A DNA stretch of 64,000 nucleotides, from assembly GCA_027600665.1 (NCBI GenBank), contig JADGJL010000009.1, forward strand, positions 62,001 through 126,000, in the 5' to 3' direction. The stretch is from Irineochytrium annulatum (taxonomy: Eukaryota; Chytridiomycota; Chytridiomycetes; Chytridiales; Chytridiaceae). Positions within the stretch are counted from its first letter, which is position 1. Every line of letters starts with the position of its first letter. Of the stretch, positions 1-8,623 are shown piece after piece. Position numbers and translations under genes: made by a program. The notes under the pieces were generated by a model that was not told where the DNA came from, did no database searches, and saw nothing but the letters and a program-made list of their open reading frames with translations.

Positions 1-3000
1 GGAAAAAATGGCAATAACGAAGGACAAACGATTTTTAAAGATATTCATAAAGACAAATGGTATCTGTTCCTTGATTCATGGCCATATCATGTACGATATA
101 CAACAGACTTGGACAGTAGCACGCAATATATAAACAATGTGTTAAGTAGTGATCAATATGCACTTCCGCCAGGACCACGACACGGGACGGTAATTCCAAT
201 CTCACGTGCAGAGTATAATGCTTTGCAAGAGAAGTATGCATGGAAAGGTCCAGCGCCATCAACAGATCCGGTTGTACATTACTCATTCGATGCAGATACA
301 GTGAATGGTACAACGTTGAATGACATTTCTGGTAATGGCTATCACGCAACACTCGTAGGTGGAGCAACGATTAATGAAGAGGATCGGATCGGTAAAAGTG
401 GTGGTGCACTAGAGCTTAATGGATCAACAGGATATGTGAAGCTGCCAGATCACTTGATTCAATCCTTGAATCTGGAGAAGGCTACGTTCTCTACATGGGT
501 TCAAATGGATAAAAATCAAGCCAATCAAAGAATATTTGATTTTGCTTCCGAAACAGGCAGACAGGTTAACCGCAACACCATGTACTTGAGTACACAAGGG
601 GATACAGGTAGTCTGGAGTTCGCTGTCGTAACCCCTTTTACAGAGAAATTTAGCAATGACAGCACGAAACTAGGATCAGATTATAAATATGCAGTGAGAA
701 ATGCTGGACTTTTACCAACGAAGACTTGGCAGCATGTTGCCATTACAATGGATGAATTTGATGCCGTATTGTACGTGAATGGTCAAGAGGTTAAACGCAG
801 CTCGACATTTAACGTGGAGCCGAGAATGTTACTGGAAACAACGATGAATTATATTGGTAAATCGAGAAACAGCTCTCATAGTCTATTTGATGGTAAATTG
901 GATGATTTCCGTATCTATAATCGTGCATTATCCGTTGAAGAGATTGCAACTTTGGCTAATGAAGACGTTACTCCTCCAGTAGAGCAGCCATCTGGGGCAG
1001 AACTCATTCTCCACTACGATATGAATGATATCGATGGTGCGACAGTTGTTGACCAAACAGGAAACTTTAACGGAAAATGGATGAATCCGTCTAAAGCAGA
1101 ATGGATTAGTACACAAGATGCGGGTGTACTAAGCTTTACTGGTGGCACAACTAACTCCTATGTAGAGCTGCCACAAGGAGTTCTCGATGGATTAACGGAT
1201 ATCACCGTTTCGTCCATTGTGAACTGGAGCGGTAAAAATGCTGCGGAGTGGTTATATGCATTAGGAAGACCAAACAGTAATACGCACTATACGTATTTCA
1301 CACCACGTTATAACGCTAACGGTCTGGCTCGCATAGGCATCGCGACAAATGCCTGGAATAATGAGTCTTCAACTTCGACCACGGGCTTAAAGAATAATGA
1401 ATGGAAAGTCGTTACAACTGTTGTTTCAGGTACAGATGGTACACTAACGCTTTATATTGATGGTGTTGCTGTTGCATCAGGATCAACGAATGGTATGACG
1501 TTAGAACAAATAAAAAATATCTCAGGAAGTAGTGGAACCATTGGGAAGTCATTTTATCCGGCTGATCCATACTTCGGCGGGTTGATTGCAGACTTCCAAA
1601 TCTATGATGGTGCGATGACAGCAGCAGATATTGCATCACTGAAGGCTCGTGCAGATCAGAAGATTGCTTCGATGAAGGGCATGTTTGTATCGGCTGCGAC
1701 AGAGAAATTAACCATTCATGATCTTCTTGCCTCGAATACATCCAAAGATGCGATTATAAGCAATGTAACTTTGCCAACATCAGGTGCTTATGGCACAACA
1801 ATAAGCTGGACTTCGGATAAGGGGAATGTCATCTCAACTACAGGTGCCGTAACCAGACCAGCTAACGCAACGGGTGATCAAGTTGTAACGTTAACAGCAG
1901 TATTTTCAGATGGTACAGAGACAGCTCGCAAAACCTTTACGTTGATGGTTAAGGCATTGCCAAGCGATGCCGCTTCTGTAGATGAAGCAAAAGCAGCGCT
2001 AGTCGTTCATAACATTGGTGATGTTAGAGGTCATCTCTCATTACCGAAATCTGGACTATATGGAACAACCATTACTTGGGCTTCTGTTCAGCCCAATGTC
2101 ATTTCAGTGACGGGTGAAGTACAACGTCCGGCGTACGGTAGTGGAGATACAGACGTGAAGCTTACAGCTACGATTACATTAAATGCAGCATCCGCTACAA
2201 AGGAATTTATGGCGAAGGTGAAGGAACGGCCTGCTGATGAAAAATATGCGGGATACTTCTTCACATATTTCACTGGAGAAGGTAGCTCAACAGGCGAGCA
2301 AGTTCACTTTGCACTAAGTAACGGTAATGATCCGTTGAACTGGCGAGAATTGAATAATGGTAAACCTGTATTGACCTCTACCTTAGGGGAGAAGGGAGTA
2401 CGAGATCCATTCATTATTCGTTCGCCTGAAGGTGACAAGTTCTATATGATTGCTACCGATCTGAAAATTAACGGCAATGGTGACTGGGGCAAAGCACAGA
2501 CATGGGGCAGTCGTTCGATTATGGTGTGGGAATCGAATGATCTGGTCAACTGGACAGATCAACGCATGGTAGAGGTTGCACCGGAAGAAGCAGGTAATAC
2601 CTGGGCACCAGAAATCATGTACGACAAGACTACAGGTGAATACATCGTATTCTGGGCTTCAAGAATGTTTGTCGATGCATCCCATACAGGCAGTGCATAT
2701 CAAAAAATGATGTATAGCAAGACAAGAGATTTCTATACGTTTACTGAACCGCAAGTATATTTGGATTATGGATATTCCATCATTGACACAACGATGATTG
2801 AGCATGATGGAAAAGTGTATCGTTTTACAAAGGATGAGCAGGACAACGGAGCTTCTGCTCCATTTGGCAAGATGGTCTTCCAAGAGGTTGGTAACTCGAT
2901 CTTAGATCCAGCTTTCAAGATGATTAATCAAGGTGTGGGTAACATGAAATGGGTTGAGGGTCCAACGATCTTCAAATCAAATACAGAAGAAAAATGGTAT

Positions 3001-4677
3001 TTATTCGTAGATGAGTTTGGTGGAAGAGGTTATATTCCATTCGAGACAACCAATCTTGCATCAGGTGTCTGGACATTATCCTCCAACTACAATTTACCCG
3101 CGAGTCCGCGTCACGGAACGGTAATTCCCATTACACAACGTGAGTATGATGCACTTAGTGGGAAAAACGTACCCGTTAGTGGAATTAGCCTGGACCAAAC
3201 GACGTTGTCCATCGTAGAAGGTCAATCAGGGCAATTGACAGCTACCGTATTACCAGCTAATGCAACGAAAAAAGCAGTAACATGGCGCTCCAGTAATCCA
3301 GCTGTAGCCACTGTAAGTGCGACAGGTCAAGTAAAAGCTGTGGCATCAGGAACAGCAAACATTACAGTAACTACAGTAGATGGTGGTTTTTCATCCAGCG
3401 CTACAGTAACAGTAACACCATTGGTTGATGGTACTCCAGAAGCACCAAGCAGTGGGGATGGAAATGGTGGCGGTAATATCCCTGCAACTACAGCACCACC
3501 AGCTACAGATGGAAGTGAGCCAGTGGTGACGGACAACGGTCAAATAAACATTAAGCCAGTCGTAAGTGAGAGCGGTGCTTCTAACGTGAAGTTAAGTGCA
3601 GATACGGTGAAGCGTGCGCTTGATCTAACAACAGGCGGTGAGCTACAGGTACGAGTTGAAGGTGAACAAAGCTGGAACGGGCTAACGATTGAGTTAGCAG
3701 TAGATGCGCGCTTAACAAGTGGATCTTCTACGATAGATCGCATCGAGATCAATACAGGCTCTGCAGTCGTAACCGTGGCAACCGAACTGCTCGGGACAGG
3801 AACAAGTGCGGGGAAAACGTTAGGATTGTCGATTAAGAAAATAACAGCTAATCAATTGTCAGCTAGTGCACAAGCTGGGCTAACTGGTGAGGTCGTATAT
3901 GATATCGAGTTAACGATTGATGGTAAGAAGCTTACAGCGTTTGATGGCAGAGATGATCTCGTGATTGCATTGCCATACACCCTAAAAGCTGCCGAAAATC
4001 CAAACAATGTCATCGTATACGATGTGAAGGACAACGGTGAGCTAAGAGTGGTGACGAATGGTAAATACAATGCAGCGACAGGAAAAGTAGAGTTCAAGCC
4101 AACGTATCTAAGCAAGTATACGGTAGCGTATGTTGCAACGAGCTTTAAGGATTTGACCCAAGACTGGGCGAAGGATGCCATCTCAGCATTGGGAGCAAGA
4201 GGCATTGTGAAGGGTGTAGGCGACGGCGAGTTTAATCCAAAGGATCAAGTGACAAGAGCAGAATTCATCACCATGCTGATGAATATGTTGGAGTTATCGG
4301 ATGAGAGCGCAACGACAAGTTTTAGTGATGTGAAGTCAGGAGAATGGTACCATGGAAACATCGCAACTGCGCAGAAGCTGGGGATTGTGAACGGAAAACC
4401 AAATGGAAGATTTGGAGTTCATGAGAACATTACACGAGAAGATATGGTGGTTATGGTATACAAGGCGATCCAAATAAAGCAACTAGCGTTAGCAGGTGGT
4501 GAAGCTACTGCTTTCAAGGATGAAGCAAGCATCGCAAACTACGCGAAGCGAGCAGTAGAGGCAATACAGGGAGCAGGCATCATAAACGGTGTAGGTAACG
4601 ATGAATTTGCACCGAAGAAGAACGCCAGCCGCGCAGAAGCAGCAGTGATGATTTATAATGTGTTGGGTTTGATGTAG
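1..4677 (+). CDS. Multidomain GH43 / LamG / SLH surface protein (5' end outside window)
   Basis: The frame is open from base 1, so the gene starts upstream; the TTG at 109 is only an internal codon. Visible domains in order: the tail of a first GH43 beta-propeller (to about nt 240), two LamG/concanavalin-like folds (nt 262-960 and 1000-1660), two Big_4-type Ig-like modules (1690-2220), a complete GH43 domain (2240-3165), a Big_2 Ig-like module (3175-3415), a Gly/Pro/Thr linker, a beta-rich module and three SLH repeats (4140-4674). In the complete GH43 domain the expected catalytic base Asp lies in GVRDPF, a WAPE motif follows, and the likely acid Glu lies in WVEGPT. SLH repeats usually bind pyruvylated wall polymers, so this should be a wall-anchored arabinan or xylan-active enzyme. 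Exact substrate cannot be told. The start of the window repeats the end of the second GH43 domain (PRHGTVIPI in both). Confidence 0.93.
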   Translation, partial: GKNGNNEGQTIFKDIHKDKWYLFLDSWPYHVRYTTDLDSSTQYINNVLSSDQYALPPGPRHGTVIPISRAEYNALQEKYAWKGPAPSTDPVVHYSFDADTVNGTTLNDISGNGYHATLVGGATINEEDRIGKSGGALELNGSTGYVKLPDHLIQSLNLEKATFSTWVQMDKNQANQRIFDFASETGRQVNRNTMYLSTQGDTGSLEFAVVTPFTEKFSNDSTKLGSDYKYAVRNAGLLPTKTWQHVAITMDEFDAVLYVNGQEVKRSSTFNVEPRMLLETTMNYIGKSRNSSHSLFDGKLDDFRIYNRALSVEEIATLANEDVTPPVEQPSGAELILHYDMNDIDGATVVDQTGNFNGKWMNPSKAEWISTQDAGVLSFTGGTTNSYVELPQGVLDGLTDITVSSIVNWSGKNAAEWLYALGRPNSNTHYTYFTPRYNANGLARIGIATNAWNNESSTSTTGLKNNEWKVVTTVVSGTDGTLTLYIDGVAVASGSTNGMTLEQIKNISGSSGTIGKSFYPADPYFGGLIADFQIYDGAMTAADIASLKARADQKIASMKGMFVSAATEKLTIHDLLASNTSKDAIISNVTLPTSGAYGTTISWTSDKGNVISTTGAVTRPANATGDQVVTLTAVFSDGTETARKTFTLMVKALPSDAASVDEAKAALVVHNIGDVRGHLSLPKSGLYGTTITWASVQPNVISVTGEVQRPAYGSGDTDVKLTATITLNAASATKEFMAKVKERPADEKYAGYFFTYFTGEGSSTGEQVHFALSNGNDPLNWRELNNGKPVLTSTLGEKGVRDPFIIRSPEGDKFYMIATDLKINGNGDWGKAQTWGSRSIMVWESNDLVNWTDQRMVEVAPEEAGNTWAPEIMYDKTTGEYIVFWASRMFVDASHTGSAYQKMMYSKTRDFYTFTEPQVYLDYGYSIIDTTMIEHDGKVYRFTKDEQDNGASAPFGKMVFQEVGNSILDPAFKMINQGVGNMKWVEGPTIFKSNTEEKWYLFVDEFGGRGYIPFETTNLASGVWTLSSNYNLPASPRHGTVIPITQREYDALSGKNVPVSGISLDQTTLSIVEGQSGQLTATVLPANATKKAVTWRSSNPAVATVSATGQVKAVASGTANITVTTVDGGFSSSATVTVTPLVDGTPEAPSSGDGNGGGNIPATTAPPATDGSEPVVTDNGQINIKPVVSESGASNVKLSADTVKRALDLTTGGELQVRVEGEQSWNGLTIELAVDARLTSGSSTIDRIEINTGSAVVTVATELLGTGTSAGKTLGLSIKKITANQLSASAQAGLTGEVVYDIELTIDGKKLTAFDGRDDLVIALPYTLKAAENPNNVIVYDVKDNGELRVVTNGKYNAATGKVEFKPTYLSKYTVAYVATSFKDLTQDWAKDAISALGARGIVKGVGDGEFNPKDQVTRAEFITMLMNMLELSDESATTSFSDVKSGEWYHGNIATAQKLGIVNGKPNGRFGVHENITREDMVVMVYKAIQIKQLALAGGEATAFKDEASIANYAKRAVEAIQGAGIINGVGNDEFAPKKNASRAEAAVMIYNVLGLM

Positions 4678-4711
4678 GCACGTGCTCCGTGCATTAAGGA
4701 ATAACAAAGCT

Positions 4712-4744
4712 AAAAACGTTACCACTTCTTGTGGTAGCGTTTTT
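4712..4744 (+). terminator. Rho-independent terminator after the SLH protein gene
   Basis: The arms AAAAACG-TACCAC and GTGGTA-CGTTTTT pair around a 5-nt loop and are followed by a T-run, 35 bases after the stop codon. Confidence 0.85.
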
Positions 4745-4857
4745 GGCGTACCATTTCGATTCCCTCATGTTCAATACCTAAAACTTGGCTACTAACACAA
4801 GGACTCTTGAGTGTAAGTGGTTTTTTTATGATTCATAGCAGTGATACTTATCCTTTT

Positions 4858-4871
4858 TGAAAGCGCTTTTA
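4858..4871 (+). promoter_or_regulatory. Possible CcpA cre site
   Basis: TGAAAGCGCTTTTA differs at one position from the cre consensus TGWNANCGNTNWCA. It lies in the 349-base gap (4678-5026) between the SLH gene and the hydrolase gene, about 155 bases before the hydrolase start. The site is near-palindromic, so orientation is uncertain. Confidence 0.35.
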
Positions 4872-4904
4872 AATTAATGTAGACAAGAGAACATACCAGA
4901 TGAT

Positions 4905-4929
4905 ATATTGTTTCTATAAGAAACAATAT
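4905..4929. promoter_or_regulatory. Perfect 10-bp inverted repeat, probable operator
   Basis: ATATTGTTTC-N5-GAAACAATAT is a perfect dyad about 100 bases before the hydrolase start. Its size suits a dimeric MarR-type repressor, and a MarR gene is the second gene of this operon. A -10-like TATATT (4946-4951) follows; no good -35 is visible. A terminator role is unlikely because the stem is A/T-rich. Confidence 0.55.
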
Positions 4930-5026
4930 TATTTTTGTTGAGAACTATATTATACGTGTCCTTGTTAAGGGCGGAAGAAATGATCTCTCTGAGCTTAAGC
5001 TTGGACACTACAAAAAGGATGGGGAA

Positions 5027-5839
5027 ATGATGACTAAAATCGAGACAACAATTCAATCCTTTGATGGTACACAGCTTTATTTCAGCAAGGATACAGTGGA
5101 AAATGCCAAAGCCGCTGTCGTTATTGTGCACGGATTAGCGGAACATACCGGTCGCTATGATTATGTGACAGAGAAGCTGAGTCAGCGCGGGTTTAACGTA
5201 TATCGATTCGATCATCGCGGTCATGCCAGATCCGAAGGACCACGTACGTTCTACAGTGATTTCCACCAGATCATAGAGGATGTCAACGTTGTGGTGGAGA
5301 CTGCTTTGCAAGAAAGCGGAAATCTTCCGCTGTTTGTTATCGGACATAGTATGGGCGGCTTCGCAACATCGTCTTTTGGAACGAAATATCCAGGCAAGGT
5401 TAAAGGTATCGTGTTATCCGGAGCGCTCACTCGTTACAATACAAAAGTTGCCGGAGAACTGCCGATGGATCTGCCTACAGGCACGTATTTCCCGAATGAG
5501 CTGGGCAGCGGCGTATGTAGTGATCCCGCAGTTGTATCCGCTTACGCGAATGATCCACTAGTTGAAAAGCAAATCTCTGTAGATTTGTTTAACAGTCTGG
5601 GAAATGGCATAACATGGCTGAAGGAGAACGCTGAGAAGTTTATAGATCCCGTACTTGTTCTGCATGGGGCGAATGACGGGCTGGTCAGCGAAAAGGATTC
5701 TCGTGATTTTTACGGAGATATCGCTTCAACCGATAAAACACTCAAAATTTATGCTCATCTGATGCATGAGATATTTAATGAACCAACCCGTGATGACGTT
5801 ATTGAAGAAGCAATCACATGGATTGAAAAACGGATCTGA
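5027..5839 (+). CDS. Alpha/beta hydrolase, monoacylglycerol-lipase/lysophospholipase type
   Basis: The 270-residue protein belongs to the serine-aminopeptidase/Hydrolase_4 group of the alpha/beta hydrolase fold. The nucleophile elbow is GHSMGG (Ser near 108). An HG oxyanion motif lies near residue 35, the acid residue probably in GANDG, and the catalytic His in AHLMHE near the C terminus. No signal peptide or membrane segment is seen, so it is cytoplasmic. An AAGGATGG box precedes the ATG. The next gene, a MarR regulator, follows 47 bases later on the same strand, suggesting a two-gene operon controlled from the dyad at 4905-4929. The natural ester substrate is unknown; family members cleave monoacylglycerols or lysophospholipids. 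Confidence 0.88.
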   Translation: MMTKIETTIQSFDGTQLYFSKDTVENAKAAVVIVHGLAEHTGRYDYVTEKLSQRGFNVYRFDHRGHARSEGPRTFYSDFHQIIEDVNVVVETALQESGNLPLFVIGHSMGGFATSSFGTKYPGKVKGIVLSGALTRYNTKVAGELPMDLPTGTYFPNELGSGVCSDPAVVSAYANDPLVEKQISVDLFNSLGNGITWLKENAEKFIDPVLVLHGANDGLVSEKDSRDFYGDIASTDKTLKIYAHLMHEIFNEPTRDDVIEEAITWIEKRI

Positions 5840-5886
5840 TTTCAGTAGAGTAAGAGAGAGAATCTGAATGATGAAAGGGATTATCC

Positions 5887-6414
5887 ATGAAATTAGATTG
5901 GATGGGCGACCATCGGGAACTGATTGAAAAAATTATCAAGTACGGCAATGCGTACTCGAACACCTATAAGTTGCAGCGAAGTTATGGTACGGATATGATG
6001 TTCTCGGCTTCACAGATTCAGACGCTGGAATACATTCTGGAAGCCGAGGACAAGGAAGAGAAGATGACGGAAATGGCTGCGCGCCTGGGCGTAAGCCGCA
6101 GTACATTTTCCAAGAATGTGAAGAATTTGACCGAAAAAGGACTGCTCGAGAAATTCCATCTAAGCGGTAACCGCAAAGATATTTACGTCAAACCTTCGGC
6201 AAAAGGGCGCGAGGTATATGGCAAGTATACCGAATTTGTGCGTGAGCTTTGCTTTGATGAGATTTTCAAGTATGCCGATCAGATTTCAGATGCCGACAAA
6301 CAAAACTTTATTCGCATTATGGATATGTTCGCCGATGTACTCGTCTGGTATGGTGAAAAGGAACAGGAAGCGCGTAAATTAATCAGAATTGATTCCGATT
6401 CGGGCAGCGATTAG
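5887..6414 (+). CDS. MarR-family transcriptional regulator
   Basis: This 175-residue protein has the winged-helix core of MarR repressors: a recognition region MAARLGVSRSTFSKNVKNL around residues 65-85, then a wing ending in GNRKDIYVKPSAKG. Flanking helices should form the dimer interface. A GAAAGGGA box precedes the ATG. It is co-directional with the hydrolase and ends at a strong terminator, so the pair probably forms a self-regulated unit. MarR proteins commonly respond to phenolic or lipophilic ligands or to oxidation; no sensing residue can be assigned here. Confidence 0.88.
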   Translation: MKLDWMGDHRELIEKIIKYGNAYSNTYKLQRSYGTDMMFSASQIQTLEYILEAEDKEEKMTEMAARLGVSRSTFSKNVKNLTEKGLLEKFHLSGNRKDIYVKPSAKGREVYGKYTEFVRELCFDEIFKYADQISDADKQNFIRIMDMFADVLVWYGEKEQEARKLIRIDSDSGSD

Positions 6415-6423
6415 TTTCGAGAT

Positions 6424-6476
6424 AAAAGGGATTTTCCTCAAGGCTGTTCTGTGGCCGGAAAGGAAAATTCCTTTTT
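6424..6476 (+). terminator. Rho-independent terminator after the marR gene
   Basis: Long arms AAAAGG-ATTTTCCT and AGGAAAAT-CCTTTTT enclose a G/C-containing loop and end in a T-run directly after the MarR stop. Confidence 0.8.
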
Positions 6477-6537
6477 GCTTGCTCTGAAACACGAATCTTG
6501 AAATTAAGGCACTAGCCCATTCCCTCCGCGAATGTCC

Positions 6538-6577
6538 GTCATACAGTATAAGGTGCTCTCGTGAACTGCTGTATGAC
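6538..6577 (+). promoter_or_regulatory. 9-bp inverted repeat upstream of the FAD oxidoreductase
   Basis: GTCATACAG (6538-6546) and CTGTATGAC (6569-6577) are perfect complements separated by 22 bases, just before the ribosome binding site. There is no T-run, so this is an operator pair or a leader hairpin rather than a terminator. Confidence 0.4.
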
Positions 6578-6603
6578 AAATGTTGAATAGGGAGATGGAT
6601 AGA

Positions 6604-7953
6604 TTGAAATCAAAAACGAAACTGACCGGACGAGTGATCTTCAGAGGTGATCCAGGATATGAGGCCGCCCGAAAAAACTGGGACCCGCATACGGACAGAT
6701 TTCCTAAAGTATTTGTTTTTGCTCAGAAAACAAAAGATGTCTCCAATGCCATCCGATGGGCTCGTGAGAATGATGTGCCGATCCGGCCGCGAAGTGGCAG
6801 ACACGCGCTTGAAGTGAACCTTTCACAGGTGAATGGCGGTATCGTGATTGACGTGAGTGATCTGAATTCGATCAAGCTTGATAAAAAAAATGGAACCGTC
6901 GTTGTAGGAACAGGCAACCGGGTAGGAAGAATTGCGAATACCCTCGCCAAGCAAGGATTCATCGCTCCGTTTGGTGACAGCCCTACAGTTGGAATCGGTG
7001 GGATTACGTTAGGCGGGGGAATTGGGCCTCTCCAACGTACCATAGGTCTCATCAGTGATAACCTGCTTGAAGTGGAGATGGTGGATGCCAACGGAAAAGT
7101 CATTCGGGCGAATAAAAAGCTTAATGCAGATCTCTTTTGGGCCTCACGTGGTGGGGGTGGTGGTAACTTCGGAGTGTACACCCGCTACAAGTTCAAAGTG
7201 CGCCGGGCTCCAGCGAAAGCGACAGTATTTAAAATCACCTGGCCATGGGCTCAATTCGAAAAGGTGCTCAAAGTATGGCAGCGGTGGGCTCCCTCTGTTG
7301 ATACGAGATTGGGCAGCGAGTTGTCCATCGGACCGAAAAAAGGTGGTAACGTTATGATGGAGGGACTGTTCTTAGGCTCTAAAACAGAGGCCCTCCGATT
7401 ATTGCAGCCAATGACTAGTGTCGGCACACCGACGAGCTCCACGGTTCGTTTGTTGCCTTACCCGGAAGTTGTGAAGTTCTTATTGCAGCCTGACCCGATT
7501 CAAACGCAAAGGTTCAGTAACCAGTTCTCCTCCGGTTTCGGAAGAAAACCATTTCCTGATAAGGCCATCAAAACGATGCGGGCATTTTTGGAGAATATAG
7601 AAGAGGGGCCAGGCGGGTTCTATTTCCTGAACTGGGGTGGAGCGGTAAGTCGCAAATCACCTCGATCAACCGCATTTTTCTGGCGGAAAGAGAAGTTCTA
7701 TGTGGAATGGACCAGTACGTGGATCAAACCTTCCCATGCCGCTAAAAATATTGCACTCGCTCGTAATACTCGCAAGAAATTGCAACCATACATTGTCGGT
7801 TCCTATATCAACGTTCCAGACCAAGGAATCAAAAATTCCGGTCCAGTGTACTATGGAGCCAACTATGCCCGACTGCGGAGAGTCAAAGCCAAGTATGATC
7901 CGAAAAATGTGTTTAACAATCCGCAAAGCATCACGCCTGCTCGGAGAGTGTAA
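6604..7953 (+). CDS. FAD-dependent oxidoreductase, berberine-bridge (BBE) type
   Basis: The protein has an N-terminal FAD_binding_4 (PCMH) domain with the RSGRHALE loop carrying the His used for 8-alpha-histidyl FAD attachment, then LGGGIG, and a C-terminal BBE domain ending YYGANY...KYDPKNVFNNPQSI. Relatives oxidise sugars, alcohols or secondary metabolites with O2. In bicovalent members a Cys lies in a CPTVG-type motif; here it reads DSPTVG, so only the His link is expected. Start: the ATG at 6580 has no ribosome site, while AGGGAG at 6589-6594 sits 9 bases before a TTG at 6604, giving 449 residues beginning just before the conserved KLTGRV. No signal peptide. Single-gene unit with its own terminator. 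Confidence 0.87.
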   Translation: MKSKTKLTGRVIFRGDPGYEAARKNWDPHTDRFPKVFVFAQKTKDVSNAIRWARENDVPIRPRSGRHALEVNLSQVNGGIVIDVSDLNSIKLDKKNGTVVVGTGNRVGRIANTLAKQGFIAPFGDSPTVGIGGITLGGGIGPLQRTIGLISDNLLEVEMVDANGKVIRANKKLNADLFWASRGGGGGNFGVYTRYKFKVRRAPAKATVFKITWPWAQFEKVLKVWQRWAPSVDTRLGSELSIGPKKGGNVMMEGLFLGSKTEALRLLQPMTSVGTPTSSTVRLLPYPEVVKFLLQPDPIQTQRFSNQFSSGFGRKPFPDKAIKTMRAFLENIEEGPGGFYFLNWGGAVSRKSPRSTAFFWRKEKFYVEWTSTWIKPSHAAKNIALARNTRKKLQPYIVGSYINVPDQGIKNSGPVYYGANYARLRRVKAKYDPKNVFNNPQSITPARRV

Positions 7954-7992
7954 TCCATATTCACTTGTTCACTGTCTAATTAATGAGTGAAG

Positions 7993-8018
7993 AAACACGC
8001 CTTATTGGGCGTGTTTTT
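7993..8018 (+). terminator. Terminator after the BBE oxidoreductase
   Basis: AAACACGCC-TTATT-GGGCGTGTTTTT forms a compact stem with a T-run 40 bases after the stop. Confidence 0.88.
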
Positions 8019-8156
8019 GGTATGTAAAATATAAATGCCAGAACAAGGAATGAAATTAACCTGTGAACAAGCATGAACAAGCGTGAACGACAGTGGAAAG
8101 ATATACGACGCACACTCAGGATATCACGACCGTGAATACTTTTTTCACCGAACAAC

Positions 8157-8195
8157 GAAAAAACCGCCCTCGGTCATATGACCAAGAGCAGTTTC
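8157..8195 (-). terminator. Terminator of the minus-strand monooxygenase operon
   Basis: Read on the minus strand, an imperfect stem around GGTCATATGACC ends in GGCGGTTTTTT, about 40 bases after the monooxygenase stop. A second small hairpin (ACATGCC-AACTA-GGCATGT) lies at 8200-8218. Confidence 0.7.
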
Positions 8196-8232
8196 TTCAC
8201 ATGCCAACTAGGCATGTCAGTTGTTGGAGCAA

Positions 8233-8529
8233 TTAAACGTTAACTTTTTCTCCAGCAAATACTTCCACGTTCATTGGTGCGGCCATAAAAGCTGCTGCTT
8301 GTTGAACAAAAGCCTGGAAATGTGAGCTTGTGTTGTGGGAAGCTGTAGCAGCTTCATCTTTCCACAGTTCAATCATCGTGTATTGTTGTTCGTGTTCTGT
8401 GCTTTTTGTCAGATCGTAGCTGATGTTACCTTCTTCTTGACGTGTAGCCGTGATCAGTTCTTTAGCTGCAGCCAGAAATGCTTGTTCTTGAGCCGCTTGA
8501 ATTTGCAGATGCGCGTGAATGATAATCAT
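8233..8529 (-). CDS. Putative quinol monooxygenase (ABM domain)
   Basis: This 98-residue protein matches the antibiotic-biosynthesis-monooxygenase (ABM, YgiN-like) fold: a dimeric ferredoxin-like barrel with an IIIHAHLQI first strand, an alternating helix and a YTMIELWKD strand. Family members oxidise quinols or aromatic polyketides, often without cofactor, or act in quinone redox cycling. GGAGGG sits 9 bases before the ATG. It is the last gene of a minus-strand unit with a nitroreductase and a MarR regulator, a combination typical of quinone, azo or electrophile stress responses. The specific substrate is unknown. Confidence 0.82.
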   Translation of the reverse strand: MIIIHAHLQIQAAQEQAFLAAAKELITATRQEEGNISYDLTKSTEHEQQYTMIELWKDEAATASHNTSSHFQAFVQQAAAFMAAPMNVEVFAGEKVNV

Positions 8530-8623
8530 AATAGTTAACCCTCCAGAGTGTGTTTGAGATTTGTTAGTGATATAAATCTATTGAAGCAAATAATCATGAC
8601 TTACAGGGAAACAGCCCCTGATA

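Noticed and set aside
6580..6603. ATG at 6580 as start of the BBE oxidoreductase
   Set aside because: It has no ribosome site; the AGGGAG box lies inside this stretch and fits the TTG at 6604.
8062..8090. Short direct repeat (GTGAACAAGC / ATGAACAAGC / GTGAACGAC)
   Set aside because: The copies are short and imperfect, with no symmetry or gene link; chance similarity is likely.
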